Positions 10,299 through 18,824 of a stretch of 64,000 bases of DNA are shown here, piece by piece. Every line of letters starts with the position of its first letter. Within the stretch, counting starts at the first letter, position 1. Source of the DNA: Polaromonas eurypsychrophila (lineage in GTDB: Bacteria; Pseudomonadota; Gammaproteobacteria; Burkholderiales; Burkholderiaceae_C); NCBI RefSeq assembly GCF_014641715.1, contig NZ_BMIG01000001.1, positions 1 to 64,000 on the forward strand. Reading direction: 5' to 3'. The position numbers were made by a program, and so were the translations under genes. The notes under the pieces are model-generated. The model did not search any database, was not told the origin of the DNA, and worked only from the letters and a program-made list of their open reading frames with translations.

Positions 10299-11204
10299 TC
10301 AGGACTCGGCGGGCAGAATGCGGAATTCTTTGAGCGCACGGCTCTCACGCGCCGTCAGCCAGGCCCCCAGCGCGCCGCAGATGGCAATCATCAGCATCCC
10401 AAGCAGGGACCAGCCGTCCGGCACATGGGAGAAGGCAATCCAGCCACCGACCATCGCAAAGGCGATCTGGGCATACAGGTAAGGCGTCAGGGTGGCAGCC
10501 GGCGCACGCATATAGCCCAGGATCAGCATGAAATGCCCGACCGTGGCAGCCACGCCCATCAGCAGCAACCAGCCCCACAGCGACCAGGCGGGCAGCGAAA
10601 CCCAGGCAAAGGGCAGAGCAAGCGCGGCCAGCAGCGTACCCACCCAGCCGGTGTACAGGTGCATGGTGATCGGGTCTTCCGTTTTGGCCAGCTTGCTGGT
10701 GAGCACCTGGAAACCGGTGTTGGTGGCCACCATGGCTAGCGGCAGCAGCAATGTCCAGTTAAAGTCTTCACCACCGGGACGGATGATGATCAGCGTGCCG
10801 ACAAAACCGCCTATCACCAGCGACCAGCGCAGCGCAGAGACTTTTTCGCCCAGTGCAGTGGCGGCCAGCAGCGTGATCAGCAGAGGCACGATGGCGCCGA
10901 TGGCGGTGAACTCGGCCACCGGCATGTATTTGAGGCTCAGGAAGGCAAACAGGCTGCTCAGCAGCAGCAGCAGGCCGCGCAGGCACTGGAACTTCGGGTG
11001 AGCCGTGCGAAGCACGCTCAGGCCGCGCAGCGGCAACACCACGGCCGTGGTGGCCACCGCCTGGAAGAAGTAGCGAAACCACAGCGCCATCAGAAGCGGC
11101 ACGCTGGCGCTGACAAATTTGGTGGTGGTGTCCAGCGTCGCAAAACAGGCGACCGCCGCGATGACCAAGGCGATGCCCGCCAGCGCAGACGGCGTGCGGC
11201 TCAC
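10299..11204 (-). CDS. EamA/DMT-family transporter
   Basis: This 301-residue protein consists of two EamA repeats of about five membrane helices each, the fold of drug/metabolite exporters. The N-terminal repeat begins with ALVIAAVACFATLDTTTKF and the second near LPLAMVATNTGFQVLTSKLA. The substrate cannot be read from the sequence. Its ATG overlaps the TGA of the upstream PHP gene by four bases (11201-11204), so the two are translationally coupled. Confidence 0.88.
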   Translation of the reverse strand: MSRTPSALAGIALVIAAVACFATLDTTTKFVSASVPLLMALWFRYFFQAVATTAVVLPLRGLSVLRTAHPKFQCLRGLLLLLSSLFAFLSLKYMPVAEFTAIGAIVPLLITLLAATALGEKVSALRWSLVIGGFVGTLIIIRPGGEDFNWTLLLPLAMVATNTGFQVLTSKLAKTEDPITMHLYTGWVGTLLAALALPFAWVSLPAWSLWGWLLLMGVAATVGHFMLILGYMRAPAATLTPYLYAQIAFAMVGGWIAFSHVPDGWSLLGMLMIAICGALGAWLTARESRALKEFRILPAES

Positions 11205-12064
11205 TGGATGCGATCTTCCAGCAGCGCCCAGACGGGTGTCAGGTCACCCGGCAGAAAGGGCAGGGTGCCCAGATCGGTGTGGCTTTCATCGGGGCTGTGG
11301 AAGTCGCTGCCGCGCGAAGCGGCCAGGCCGAACTCTTTCGCGGTTTCGGCGTATTTCACATACTCCTGCGTCGTGTGGCTGCCGGTCACCACCTCAACGC
11401 CTTGGCCGCCGTGGGCCTTGAACTCGGTGAACAGCGCGTATTCTTCATTTGGGGTGAACTTGTAGCGGCCCGGGTGGGCAATCACGGCCACGCCTTTGGC
11501 GCTGGTGATCCACTGGACGGCATCACGCAGATTGGCCCAGCGGTGCGGCACATAACCGGGCTTGCCCTCGGTCAGGTACTTGCGAAACACCTCCGACGTT
11601 TCCCGGCAGACGCCAGACTCCACGAGGAAGCGGGCAAAGTGGGTGCGCGAGATCAGCTCCGGGTTGCCGACAAACTTCAGCGCGCCTTCATACGCGCCCT
11701 TGATGCCGACTTTGGCCAGGCCGTCCGACATTTCCATGGCCCGCTGCCCGCGACCACCGCGCGTGTCGTACAGGCCCCGCTTCATGGCCGCGTCATCCGG
11801 GTCAAACCCGAGGCCGACGATGTGCACGGTTTCGTTGGCAAAGGTAACAGAGATTTCGGTGCCGGTCAGGTAGTTCAGGCCCTGGGCTTTGGCGGCGGCA
11901 GCCGCGCGGTGCTGGCCGCCGGTCTCGTCGTGGTCGGTCAACGCCCAGAGTTCGACACCGTTGGTTTTGGCGCGTTCAGCCAGCGCCTCCGGTGTCATGG
12001 TGCCGTCAGACACCACGGAGTGGCAATGCAGGTCGGCGTTCAGGATGTTTTTGGAGATCACCAA
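11201..12064 (-). CDS. PHP-domain phosphoesterase, RNase AM (YciV/TrpH) type
   Basis: This 287-residue protein carries the PHP metal-binding pattern: ADLHCHSVVSDGTMTPEAL at the start, LWALTDHDE, then HIVGLGFD, VIAHPGRY, and GSDFHSPDE near the end. These supply the histidine and aspartate ligands for a trinuclear metal site. In E. coli the homologue YciV (RNase AM) is a 5'-to-3' exoribonuclease that matures the 5' ends of rRNAs and also acts on pAp. It is the first gene of the minus-strand block ending in trpS. Length fits the family. Confidence 0.88.
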   Translation of the reverse strand: MVISKNILNADLHCHSVVSDGTMTPEALAERAKTNGVELWALTDHDETGGQHRAAAAAKAQGLNYLTGTEISVTFANETVHIVGLGFDPDDAAMKRGLYDTRGGRGQRAMEMSDGLAKVGIKGAYEGALKFVGNPELISRTHFARFLVESGVCRETSEVFRKYLTEGKPGYVPHRWANLRDAVQWITSAKGVAVIAHPGRYKFTPNEEYALFTEFKAHGGQGVEVVTGSHTTQEYVKYAETAKEFGLAASRGSDFHSPDESHTDLGTLPFLPGDLTPVWALLEDRIQ

Positions 12065-12172
12065 TACATTTTAGGCGCTCTGCCCTTTTGTTGCCGAGGC
12101 TGGCCTGGACCGACCGCCGCGCCATGGCCTACCATGGCAACTTGCTTTGACATCACTTGACCGGGGCCTTTC

Positions 12173-12844
12173 ATGATTACCGTGCACCACCTCAACCATT
12201 CCCGCTCGCAACGCATCCTCTGGCTGCTGGAAGAGCTGGGGCTGGACTACGACATCAAGCGTTACGAGCGCAACCCCAAAACCATGCTGGCGCCGACCTC
12301 CCTGCGTGCTGTGCATCCCCTGGGCAAGTCGCCGGTGATCACCGACGGCGAGCTGACGATTGCCGAGTCCGGCGCGATTGTGGACTACCTGATCAACCGT
12401 TATGGCGCGGGGCGGCTGGCACCGTCGGCGGGGTCGCCGGATCGCCTGCGCTACACCTACTGGCTGCACTATGCCGAGGGCTCGGCGATGTCGCCGCTGT
12501 TGCTCAAACTGGTGTTCGACAAGATTGAAAAAGCGCCGATGCCGTTTTTTATCAAACCGATTGCCAAAGCCATCAGCGGCAAGGTCAAAAGCAGTTTCGT
12601 AGAGCCGCAGATCATGCAGCACCTCGACTACCTTGAAGGCGAGCTTGGGAAAAGTGCGTGGTTTGCCGGTGATGAATTCACGGGTGCCGATATTCAGCTG
12701 AGCTTTCCGCTGGAGGCCGCAGCAGCGCGCGGTGGACTGGATGCGAGTCGGCCGCAGCTGATGCATTTTCTGCAGCGTATTCATGCGCGCCCGGCCTACC
12801 AGCGCGCCATCGAGCGCGGCGGCGAGTATTCAATCCTTACCTGA
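12173..12844 (+). CDS. Glutathione S-transferase
   Basis: This 223-residue cytosolic protein has an N-terminal thioredoxin-like domain (about 1-80) with HHLNHSRSQRILWLLEELGL, the active-site loop containing Ser residues, and NPLGKSPV-type wording (HPLGKSPVITDGELTIAESGA) for glutathione binding. A helical C-terminal domain follows with GDEFTGADIQLSFPL, the N-capping box. It is divergent from the PHP gene and stands alone. The substrate is unknown. Confidence 0.93.
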   Translation: MITVHHLNHSRSQRILWLLEELGLDYDIKRYERNPKTMLAPTSLRAVHPLGKSPVITDGELTIAESGAIVDYLINRYGAGRLAPSAGSPDRLRYTYWLHYAEGSAMSPLLLKLVFDKIEKAPMPFFIKPIAKAISGKVKSSFVEPQIMQHLDYLEGELGKSAWFAGDEFTGADIQLSFPLEAAAARGGLDASRPQLMHFLQRIHARPAYQRAIERGGEYSILT

Positions 12845-12864
12845 GGCTGGAGTTGGGCGATTTC

Positions 12865-12926
12865 GCTATTAAATAAATAGCTTTCTACGCCCGTTCTATA
12901 TGGGCTGTAGGCCTGAAACGCTTGAA
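12865..12926 (-). repeat. Mini-element copy (between genes)
   Basis: This copy of the ~60-bp dispersed element reads GCTATTAAATAAATAGC, then ACGCCCG, GGGCTGTAGGCCTGAAAC and GCTTGAA. The 17-bp head is a short inverted repeat (GCTATT/AATAGC). It matches the copy at 15357-15421 along its full length. It lies between the glutathione transferase stop and the 24-residue membrane peptide. Confidence 0.75.
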
Positions 12927-12936
12927 GGCTTGAATT

Positions 12937-13011
12937 TCAGCGGAAGCCGAAGTAAGACAGGATGAAGCCGATGATGACGATAAGGCCGACGATGTAAATG
13001 ATGGTGTTCAT
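12937..13011 (-). CDS. 24-residue single-helix membrane peptide
   Basis: The reading frame MNTIIYIVGLIV...SYFGFR is one continuous hydrophobic helix ending in arginine. A good ribosome-binding site (AGAGGA) lies five to eight bases upstream of the ATG at 13011. I recall similar tiny peptides of the MNTIIYIVG type in other proteobacteria, but cannot check that here. The function is unknown. A longer frame starting at 13170 also covers it, but its extra N-terminal part looks non-coding. Confidence 0.6.
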   Translation of the reverse strand: MNTIIYIVGLIVIIGFILSYFGFR

Positions 13012-13210
13012 GGTGTCCTCTGGATTTTTTGTTGGCGTGCCGGACTGGCTTGCCTTCTGACACCAGATCATGGCGGGAAGCCTGGTCCACAGCTGTAGGC
13101 CCTGCCTGCCAGGCGCCGTCGGACAAAAGCGCTTGAGGAAGCGCTGAATAAGCCCATTGCGGCGCGCCATCAGCCGGGCTAGGGCGGGCTGCTGCGTTGA
13201 ATTTCTTGCC

Positions 13211-13479
13211 TAGGGCCTGTTAACGCCGTTTTTGCAAATGCGAAAGGAGTGAAAGCAGTGCCAATCAAGGCGCGCGACAACGCCCAGACTGGGCGTCTGG
13301 GCTAGGAGTGCAACGCAGAGTGGCGCTGGTTTCACCCCGTTCCCTTCGGGTTGCGATCAAAAAGGCCCTGCGCGGCGTTGCAAAGCCTTGTCGGGGCTGA
13401 CCCCGACTGCGTTTTGCGCCTTGCTCAGCGCCTTTTTGACTCGCAACGCATCTTGCAAAAACAGCGTTAACAGGCCCTA
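13211..13479 (+). repeat. ~269-bp element with terminal inverted repeats, copy 1
   Basis: The ends TAGGGCCTGTTAACGCCG (13211) and its inverted counterpart ending ACAGGCCCTA (13479), each followed inward by TTTTTGCAA, form terminal inverted repeats of about 30 bp. Inside are stable hairpins: GCCCAGAC/GTCTGGGC (13282-13302) and GTCGGGG/CCCCGAC (13390-13407). Copy 2 lies at 46466-46732 in the opposite orientation. No protein is evident. The element fills most of the 550-bp gap between the small peptide gene and recJ; nothing else is recognised in that gap. Confidence 0.8.
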
Positions 13480-13562
13480 GCCAGCTATTGACTGCGAAAT
13501 CCGCCTTGCATCCCATCCCCATCCGGCTGCCGCGCATCCGCAAGGACTTAGTCAGCGCTTCC

Positions 13563-15371
13563 CTAAAGCTCCGCAGCCTCGACCAGAAAACGCACCCGCT
13601 TGATGCCCTGCCACTCGTCGGCATCGAGCCTGAACGCCAGCTTGACGCGCGCTGGCAGTGACTCGGTGTGACCGAACCAGATGCCGTCCACCGGCTGGCC
13701 CTGATGCTTGAGCTTGAGTGCCAGGTGTTTTTCACCGACCAGGCGTTGCGACACGACTTCAACTTCCTCGCTGAAAGTCGGCGCCGCAAAACCCTGGCCC
13801 CAGACCTCCTTGTGCAGCATGTCCACCAGGTCGGCGCGGCGGTACTGCGGCGCCAGCGGGCCATCGGTGTCGAGCCGGCGTGTCAGCGTCGCGGCATCCA
13901 GCCACTCGTGTGCCACCTGCTGCAGTGCCTGCTCGAAGACTTCGAACTGTTCCTCATGGATGGTGCAGCCGGCCGCCATGGCGTGGCCGCCGAAACGCAG
14001 CAACACGCTGGGGTGGCGTTTGGCCACCAGGTCCAGCGCGTCGCGCAGGTGAAAGCCGGGGATCGAACGGCCCGAGCCCTTGAGCTCGTGTTCCTTGCCG
14101 GGCGCCTGGCTGGCGGCAAACACAAAGGTCGGACGGTGCAGCTTGTCCTTGATGCGCGAGGCCACTATGCCGACCACGCCCTCGTGAAAGTCGGGGTCGA
14201 AGATGGCTATCGCCGGTGGTGGCACCTCGTCTTCATCGATCATTGCGTCGGCCGCGAACTGCGCCTGCTCTCGCATGCCGGCCTCAATGTCCCGCCGCTC
14301 GCGGTTGATGCCGTCTAGCGTCTTCGCCAACTCGTCGGCGCGGCCCGCGTCGTCGGTCAGCAGGCATTCAATGCCCAGCGTCATGTCGCTGAGCCGGCCG
14401 GCGGCGTTGATGCGCGGACCGACAGCAAAGCCGAAGTCGAAACTGGTGGCCACAGCAGCGACACGTCCTGCCGCAGTGAACAGCGCCGCCAGGCCGGCCG
14501 GCACGGCGCCGCTGCGTATGCGTTTGAGGCCTTGCGCCACCAGGCGGCGGTTGTTGGCGTCGAGCTTGACCACGTCGGCGACAGTGCCGAGGGCAACGAG
14601 GGGCAGCAACACGTCCAGACGCGGCTCAACGGTCGCGAGCGGCCGCGGCGAAGGGCCGCCCCGAGCAAGGCCAGCCCCCTCGGGGGGCAGCGAAGCACAC
14701 GAAGTGGCGAGCGTGGGGGCCACAAACACGCCACGCTGTCGCAACTCGGCACGCAGGGCCAGCAGCACATAAAACATCACACCGACCCCGGCCATCGATT
14801 TGCTCTCAAAAGCGCAGCCGGGCTGGTTCGGGTTCACGATCACATCGGCGTTGGGCAGCACGATGGCACCGTCCTTCAATGCCGGCAGGTGATGGTCGGT
14901 GACGAGGACCTGCATGCCCAGTTCACGCGCGCGCGCCACGCCGTCCATGCTGGCAATGCCGTTGTCCACCGTCACCAGCAGGTCGGCGCCCGTGGCCTTG
15001 ACACGCTCCGCAATCGGTGCGGTCAGCCCGTAGCCGTCCACCACACGGTCCGGCACGATGTAGCTGACCTGCTTTGCGCCCAGCAGGCGCAGGCCGCGCA
15101 GCGCGACGGCGCAGGCGGTGGCGCCATCGCAGTCGTAGTCGGCCACCACGCAGATTTTTTTGTTCGCGGCGATAACATCGGCCAGCAGCAGCGCCGCCTC
15201 CTGCGTGCCCTTCATCGATGCCGGCGGCAGCAGCCGGGCCAGGCCGTCGTCCAGTTCGTCGGCGGTCAACACGCCGCGCGCGGCGTAAAGCTGTGCCAGC
15301 AAGGGGTGCACGCCGGTCTGCTCCAGCGCCCAGACGCTGCGGGGCGGGGCTTCACGTACTATTATTTTCAT
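13563..15371 (-). CDS. recJ: Single-stranded-DNA-specific exonuclease RecJ
   Basis: RecJ degrades single-stranded DNA 5' to 3' in recombination and mismatch repair. This 602-residue protein has the DHH phosphoesterase motifs VVADYDCDGATA (about 76-87), TVDNGI and TDHH (Asp159-His161), the DHHA1 region with FHEGVVGIVASRIKD and GSGRSIPGFHLRDAL, and RFGGHAMAAG. An unusual insertion at about 217-247 (PTLATSCASLPPEGAGLARG and following) interrupts the usual link to the LVALGTVADVV motif. It is encoded by a dispersed GC-rich repeat (14641-14722). I start at ATG 15371, which overlaps the previous gene as ATGA; a frame to 15392 adds seven residues. Confidence 0.95.
   Translation of the reverse strand: MKIIVREAPPRSVWALEQTGVHPLLAQLYAARGVLTADELDDGLARLLPPASMKGTQEAALLLADVIAANKKICVVADYDCDGATACAVALRGLRLLGAKQVSYIVPDRVVDGYGLTAPIAERVKATGADLLVTVDNGIASMDGVARARELGMQVLVTDHHLPALKDGAIVLPNADVIVNPNQPGCAFESKSMAGVGVMFYVLLALRAELRQRGVFVAPTLATSCASLPPEGAGLARGGPSPRPLATVEPRLDVLLPLVALGTVADVVKLDANNRRLVAQGLKRIRSGAVPAGLAALFTAAGRVAAVATSFDFGFAVGPRINAAGRLSDMTLGIECLLTDDAGRADELAKTLDGINRERRDIEAGMREQAQFAADAMIDEDEVPPPAIAIFDPDFHEGVVGIVASRIKDKLHRPTFVFAASQAPGKEHELKGSGRSIPGFHLRDALDLVAKRHPSVLLRFGGHAMAAGCTIHEEQFEVFEQALQQVAHEWLDAATLTRRLDTDGPLAPQYRRADLVDMLHKEVWGQGFAAPTFSEEVEVVSQRLVGEKHLALKLKHQGQPVDGIWFGHTESLPARVKLAFRLDADEWQGIKRVRFLVEAAEL
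14641..14722 (-). repeat. GC-rich dispersed repeat inserted in frame in recJ
   Basis: The segment contains CCCCCTCGGGGGGCAGCGAA and GGCGAGCGTGGGGGCC and matches the copies at 24261-24346 and 48501-48580. It adds about 30 codons to recJ without breaking the frame. Confidence 0.75.
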
Positions 15372-15421
15372 AGCTGCTCCCGCCCGTCCCATAAGGGCTG
15401 AAGGCCTAAAACACGCTTGAA
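15357..15421 (-). repeat. Mini-element copy spanning a gene junction
   Basis: This copy reads ACTATTATTTTCATAGC, CGCCCGTCCCAT, AAGGGCTGAAGGCCTAAAAC and GCTTGAA. It covers the last codons and stop of the upstream gene, the ATGA overlap, and the first codons of recJ. Confidence 0.75.
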
Positions 15422-16315
15422 CCGGGACCAGGGACCGGCTCTAGTGGGAACAAAACTTTGCGCCGCGTGTTCGCCGCACAGCGTCAGTCGTGCGCTCCCA
15501 CCGGCCCGCAGAACGGCCAGCAACGCGGCGCAGGTATCGGCGTCCACGACCTGCCAGGCCTGCGCATGGGCGGCCGCGTCGCGGCGCAAGGCGGGCGCCT
15601 GCAGGCGCGATTCCACCTGCACTTCGCCGACGAGGGCCATGGCATGGTCCAGCACCCCGGCGCCAGTGACCCAGAAGGAGTTGACCGGCGCCAGGCCCCG
15701 CTGCTGCCGCACCTCGTTGACGGGGTGGGTGTAGAGCAGCATCTGCATCTCGTTTTGCAGGCGGCGCAGGGTGGCGGCCGGCGTGCCGGCGCCGTCCAGC
15801 AGCGAACGTGTCAGGTGCCGGCCCATCAGGGTGTCCATGGAGACGCTGCGCAGGCCGCGAAACACCTCGCCGGTGGCCAGCCAGGTACCGGGCAAGGAGC
15901 CATAGGGTGCCAGCGTGATGCCGTCTTCGAGAAAGTAGGGCGCCATCGCCGCCAGCAGCGTGCCGGAGCTTTCTTCGTCCAGGGCCAGATCTTCGGGCGG
16001 CGACAGCCGCACATGGTCGGCGCCGACCTGCCAGTGGCACAGCTTGATGAAGGCGCAGGGCAGGCCGATGCTGCCGGTCTCGAAGGCTGCCCAGGGAATC
16101 TCACCGGGGCCGCCCGGCAGGCTGTTGGCCTGCGCCAGTGCCAGTTCAAAAGGCGTGGACGGGTCGTCCTCGCCGCATTCGATGCGGCCGTCCGGCGCCA
16201 TCGCCGCCAGCAGCGCGCGCAAGTTGGTCGTCAGCGGCGGCAAGGGCGGCGCAGCTTCGCCGGCGTCCTGGGGCAGCACAGCCCCGGCAATGATCAGATG
16301 AAGTTTGTCCGGCAT
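15368..16315 (-). CDS. Conserved protein of unknown function, sometimes labelled phosphoglycerate mutase-like
   Basis: The 315-residue protein contains CHWQVGADHVRLSPPEDLAL, LAAMAPYFLEDGI and NSFWVTGAGV. I associate this pattern with a Burkholderiales family of unproven function that has been annotated as phosphoglycerate-mutase-like; no catalytic motif is clear to me. The ATG at 16315 is chosen because a longer frame (to 16384) would run through the divergent lolC promoter. The last residues (KRVLGLQPLWDGREQL) and the stop are encoded by the mini-element at 15357-15421, and the stop overlaps the recJ start, so the two genes are coupled. Confidence 0.6.
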   Translation of the reverse strand: MPDKLHLIIAGAVLPQDAGEAAPPLPPLTTNLRALLAAMAPDGRIECGEDDPSTPFELALAQANSLPGGPGEIPWAAFETGSIGLPCAFIKLCHWQVGADHVRLSPPEDLALDEESSGTLLAAMAPYFLEDGITLAPYGSLPGTWLATGEVFRGLRSVSMDTLMGRHLTRSLLDGAGTPAATLRRLQNEMQMLLYTHPVNEVRQQRGLAPVNSFWVTGAGVLDHAMALVGEVQVESRLQAPALRRDAAAHAQAWQVVDADTCAALLAVLRAGGSARLTLCGEHAAQSFVPTRAGPWSRFKRVLGLQPLWDGREQL

Positions 16316-16382
16316 GGGCCTATTGTCCGGGATTGCACGGGCGGTCGAGAGGGCTTGCGGGCCTGATGCCACAATTGGCACC

Positions 16383-17639
16383 ATGCAAATCCCCTACGAA
16401 CTGATTCTGGGCTGGCGCTACACCCGCGCAGGCCGTGCGACGCGGCGCAACGGTTTTATCTCCTTCATCTCTGGCGTCTCTATGCTCGGTATTGCGCTCG
16501 GTGTGGCGGCGCTGATCATTGTGCTCAGCGTGATGAACGGGTTCCAGAAGGAAGTGCGCGACCGCATGCTGGGCGTGATTTCGCACATCGAGGTGTTTGC
16601 GCCCAACGGTGCGGCGCTGCCCAATGTGGCGCAAACGCTGGCGGAGATCAAACAGAACCCGAACGTGGTGGGCGCCGCCAGCTTCATCGCCGCGCAGGCC
16701 CTGCTGGCGCGCGGCGAAGACATGAAAGGCGCCATCGTGCGCGGTATTGACCCGGCGCTGGAGGGTCAGGTCACGGACCTCGCGGTGGACCTCAAGGACA
16801 CCGCCTTGCCCAAGCTGGTGTCCGGCAGCTTTGGGGTGGTGCTGGGCGGCGAGCTGGCACGTGCGCTGGGTGTGCGCGAGGGTGACCTGGTGACCCTGAT
16901 TGCCCCCAGCGGCCAGGTGACACCGGCCGGTGTCGTGCCGCGCCTCAAACAGATGACTGTCGTCGGCACCTTCGACTCCGGCCACTTCGAGTACGACTCG
17001 GCGCTGGTCATGCTGCACCAGGACGATGCCGCAAAAATTTTCCGCCTCGAAGGCCCGACCGGCATACGCATCAAGCTCAAGGACCTGCATCAGGCGCGCG
17101 AAGTCGCGGCCGAGCTGTCGCGCAGCCTCAGCGGTGATTTGCTGATCCGCGACTGGACGCGCCAGAACCGCACTTGGTTTGCCGCGGTGCAGCTTGAAAA
17201 ACGCATGATGTTCATCATCCTGACCCTGATTGTCGCGGTCGCGGCCTTCAACCTGGTCAGCACACTGGTGATGACCGTCACCGACAAACGCGCCGACATC
17301 GCCATCCTGCGCACCCTGGGCGCCAGCCCGAAAAGCATCATGGGCGTGTTCATGGTGCAGGGCGCCATGGTCGGTGTCATCGGTACCTTGTCGGGGCTGC
17401 TGCTGGGCCTGGGCATTGCGCTCAACATTGATGTGATCGTGCCGGCGCTGGAGCGTGCGCTCAACGCCAGCTTCCTGCCCAAGGACATCTATTTGATCAG
17501 CCGCATGCCCAGCGACCCGCAATACGCCGACATCATGCCGATTGCCGTGATTGCGCTGGTGCTGGCTTTCCTGGCGACCATTTATCCGAGCTGGCGCGCT
17601 AGCCGCGTTAACCCCGCAGAGGCTTTGAGATATGAATAA
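16383..17639 (+). CDS. lolC: Lipoprotein-releasing ABC transporter permease LolC/LolE
   Basis: This inner-membrane subunit of the LolCDE complex extracts outer-membrane lipoproteins and hands them to LolA. The 418-residue protein has the MacB/FtsX fold: helix 1 at about 25-50 ([20 protein letters not shown]), a large periplasmic domain, then three helices at about 270-295, 320-345 and 380-405. [20 protein letters not shown] is the cytoplasmic loop that contacts the ATPase. ATG 16383 is chosen over an upstream start at 16305, because the mature N-terminus [12 protein letters not shown] follows directly. lolD follows after 20 bases. One permease only is present here, as in species with a single LolF-like subunit. 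Confidence 0.93.
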   Translation: MQIPYELILGWRYTRAGRATRRNGFISFISGVSMLGIALGVAALIIVLSVMNGFQKEVRDRMLGVISHIEVFAPNGAALPNVAQTLAEIKQNPNVVGAASFIAAQALLARGEDMKGAIVRGIDPALEGQVTDLAVDLKDTALPKLVSGSFGVVLGGELARALGVREGDLVTLIAPSGQVTPAGVVPRLKQMTVVGTFDSGHFEYDSALVMLHQDDAAKIFRLEGPTGIRIKLKDLHQAREVAAELSRSLSGDLLIRDWTRQNRTWFAAVQLEKRMMFIILTLIVAVAAFNLVSTLVMTVTDKRADIAILRTLGASPKSIMGVFMVQGAMVGVIGTLSGLLLGLGIALNIDVIVPALERALNASFLPKDIYLISRMPSDPQYADIMPIAVIALVLAFLATIYPSWRASRVNPAEALRYE

Positions 17640-17659
17640 AAGAATTTTTGGGTGCGCGT

Positions 17660-18343
17660 ATGAGTGATGCAGTTTTGAAGGCGCAAGGTCTGACCAAACG
17701 TTTCCACGAGGGCCCGATCGACCTGACCGTGCTGCACGGTGTGGACCTGCAGGTGATGGCCGGCGAGACCCTGGCCATCGTTGGCGCTTCCGGCTCCGGC
17801 AAAAGCACCTTGCTGCACTTGATGGGTGGGCTGGATGCGCCGACCAGTGGGCAGGTCGAGCTCAAGGGGCAGTTGATGTCTTCGCTCTCGCCCACCGAAC
17901 AGGGCGAGCTGCGCAACCAGCACCTGGGTTTTGTCTACCAGTTCCATCACCTGCTGCCGGAGTTCAGCGCGCTCGACAACGTCGCCATGCCGCTGTGGAT
18001 ACGGCGCCAGGATCGCGAGAAGGCGGCGCAAACCGCTACGGCCATGCTCGCCAGCGTGGGCCTGAAAGACCGCATTCACCACCGCCCCGCAGAACTGTCG
18101 GGCGGCGAGCGCCAGCGGGTGGCCATTGCGCGCGCACTGGTCACGCGGCCGGCTTGCGTGCTGGCCGACGAGCCGACCGGTAACCTGGATCGTTCTACCG
18201 CCGACGGTGTGTTCGAGCTGATGCTGCAACTGGCGCGTGAACACGGCACGGCCTTTGTGATGGTGACGCATGATGAAACGCTGGCGGCGCGCTGTGGACG
18301 GCGTTTCCGCCTGGTGTCCGGGCGCCTGTCGGCCTGGGAATAA
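17660..18343 (+). CDS. lolD: Lipoprotein-releasing ABC transporter ATPase LolD
   Basis: This 227-residue ABC ATPase powers LolCDE. Walker A is GASGSGKST (about 42-50), the Q-loop is in [17 protein letters not shown], the signature is [15 protein letters not shown] and Walker B is [11 protein letters not shown], with a switch histidine in MVTHDE. The [13 protein letters not shown] wording is typical of LolD. I use ATG 17660; a TTG at 17648 would add four residues. It is co-transcribed with the permease. Confidence 0.95.
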   Translation: MSDAVLKAQGLTKRFHEGPIDLTVLHGVDLQVMAGETLAIVGASGSGKSTLLHLMGGLDAPTSGQVELKGQLMSSLSPTEQGELRNQHLGFVYQFHHLLPEFSALDNVAMPLWIRRQDREKAAQTATAMLASVGLKDRIHHRPAELSGGERQRVAIARALVTRPACVLADEPTGNLDRSTADGVFELMLQLAREHGTAFVMVTHDETLAARCGRRFRLVSGRLSAWE

Positions 18344-18508
18344 GGCGGGACGGCCTGCGGCAGGGTCAATTTGCGGCTGCTGATCGCCAAAACGACCGGA
18401 AGTGCATAATCCGACAGTCTCCCGGTACGCCCTCGCGTCCCCGGGAGCACCAGTTTTTCAACATGCCGTGCAGCTTCCTGCCTGCGGTCCAGGACAAGCC
18501 ACCCTCGC

Positions 18509-18784
18509 ATGACCGACCATTACACCGCCCTCGGCCTGAACAGTGCAGCAACGCTGGCCGACGTCAAAAAAGCCTTTCGCCAGCAAGCCTCTTTCTGGCA
18601 CCCGGACAAAAACTCCCATCCCCAGGCGGCTGATCGTTTTCGGGCGGTGCAGCAGGCCTATGAAGTGTTGGCTGACGCGGACAAGCGCGAGGCTTATGAC
18701 GACAACCGCCGTCGCAACCTGCTCGACAGCCCGATAGACACGGCGCGTGTCATCTGGGCCGATTATTTGAACCCGCTCGTGTGA
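18509..18784 (+). CDS. Small J-domain protein
   Basis: This 91-residue protein is essentially one J domain: HYTALGLNSAATLADVKKAF, the HPD motif in FWHPDKNSHP (which stimulates DnaK-type ATPase), and AYEVLADADKREAYDDNRR. There is no Gly/Phe region, zinc finger or membrane segment, so it is a class III (type C) J protein with a partner-specific role. It opens a plus-strand block with three unrecognised genes (18825-21424), the first only 40 bases downstream, so it may deliver DnaK to one of those products. Confidence 0.85.
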   Translation: MTDHYTALGLNSAATLADVKKAFRQQASFWHPDKNSHPQAADRFRAVQQAYEVLADADKREAYDDNRRRNLLDSPIDTARVIWADYLNPLV

Positions 18785-18824
18785 GCCGCCCTGGCAAGGA
18801 AAAATTGATGAAACACTCGGCTGC

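Noticed and set aside
9786..10739. 317-residue plus-strand frame opposite the YciO and DMT genes
   Set aside because: Shadow frame with repetitive Gly/Gln/His composition; the minus-strand frames have clear families.
12071..12784. 237-residue minus-strand frame opposite the glutathione transferase
   Set aside because: Shadow of a clear GST gene.
13265..13864. 199-residue minus-strand frame across the 267-bp element into recJ
   Set aside because: It runs through the structured element and a different frame of recJ; no domain, and copy 2 does not preserve it.
16320..17522. 400-residue minus-strand frame opposite lolC
   Set aside because: Shadow of lolC; no start or domain support.
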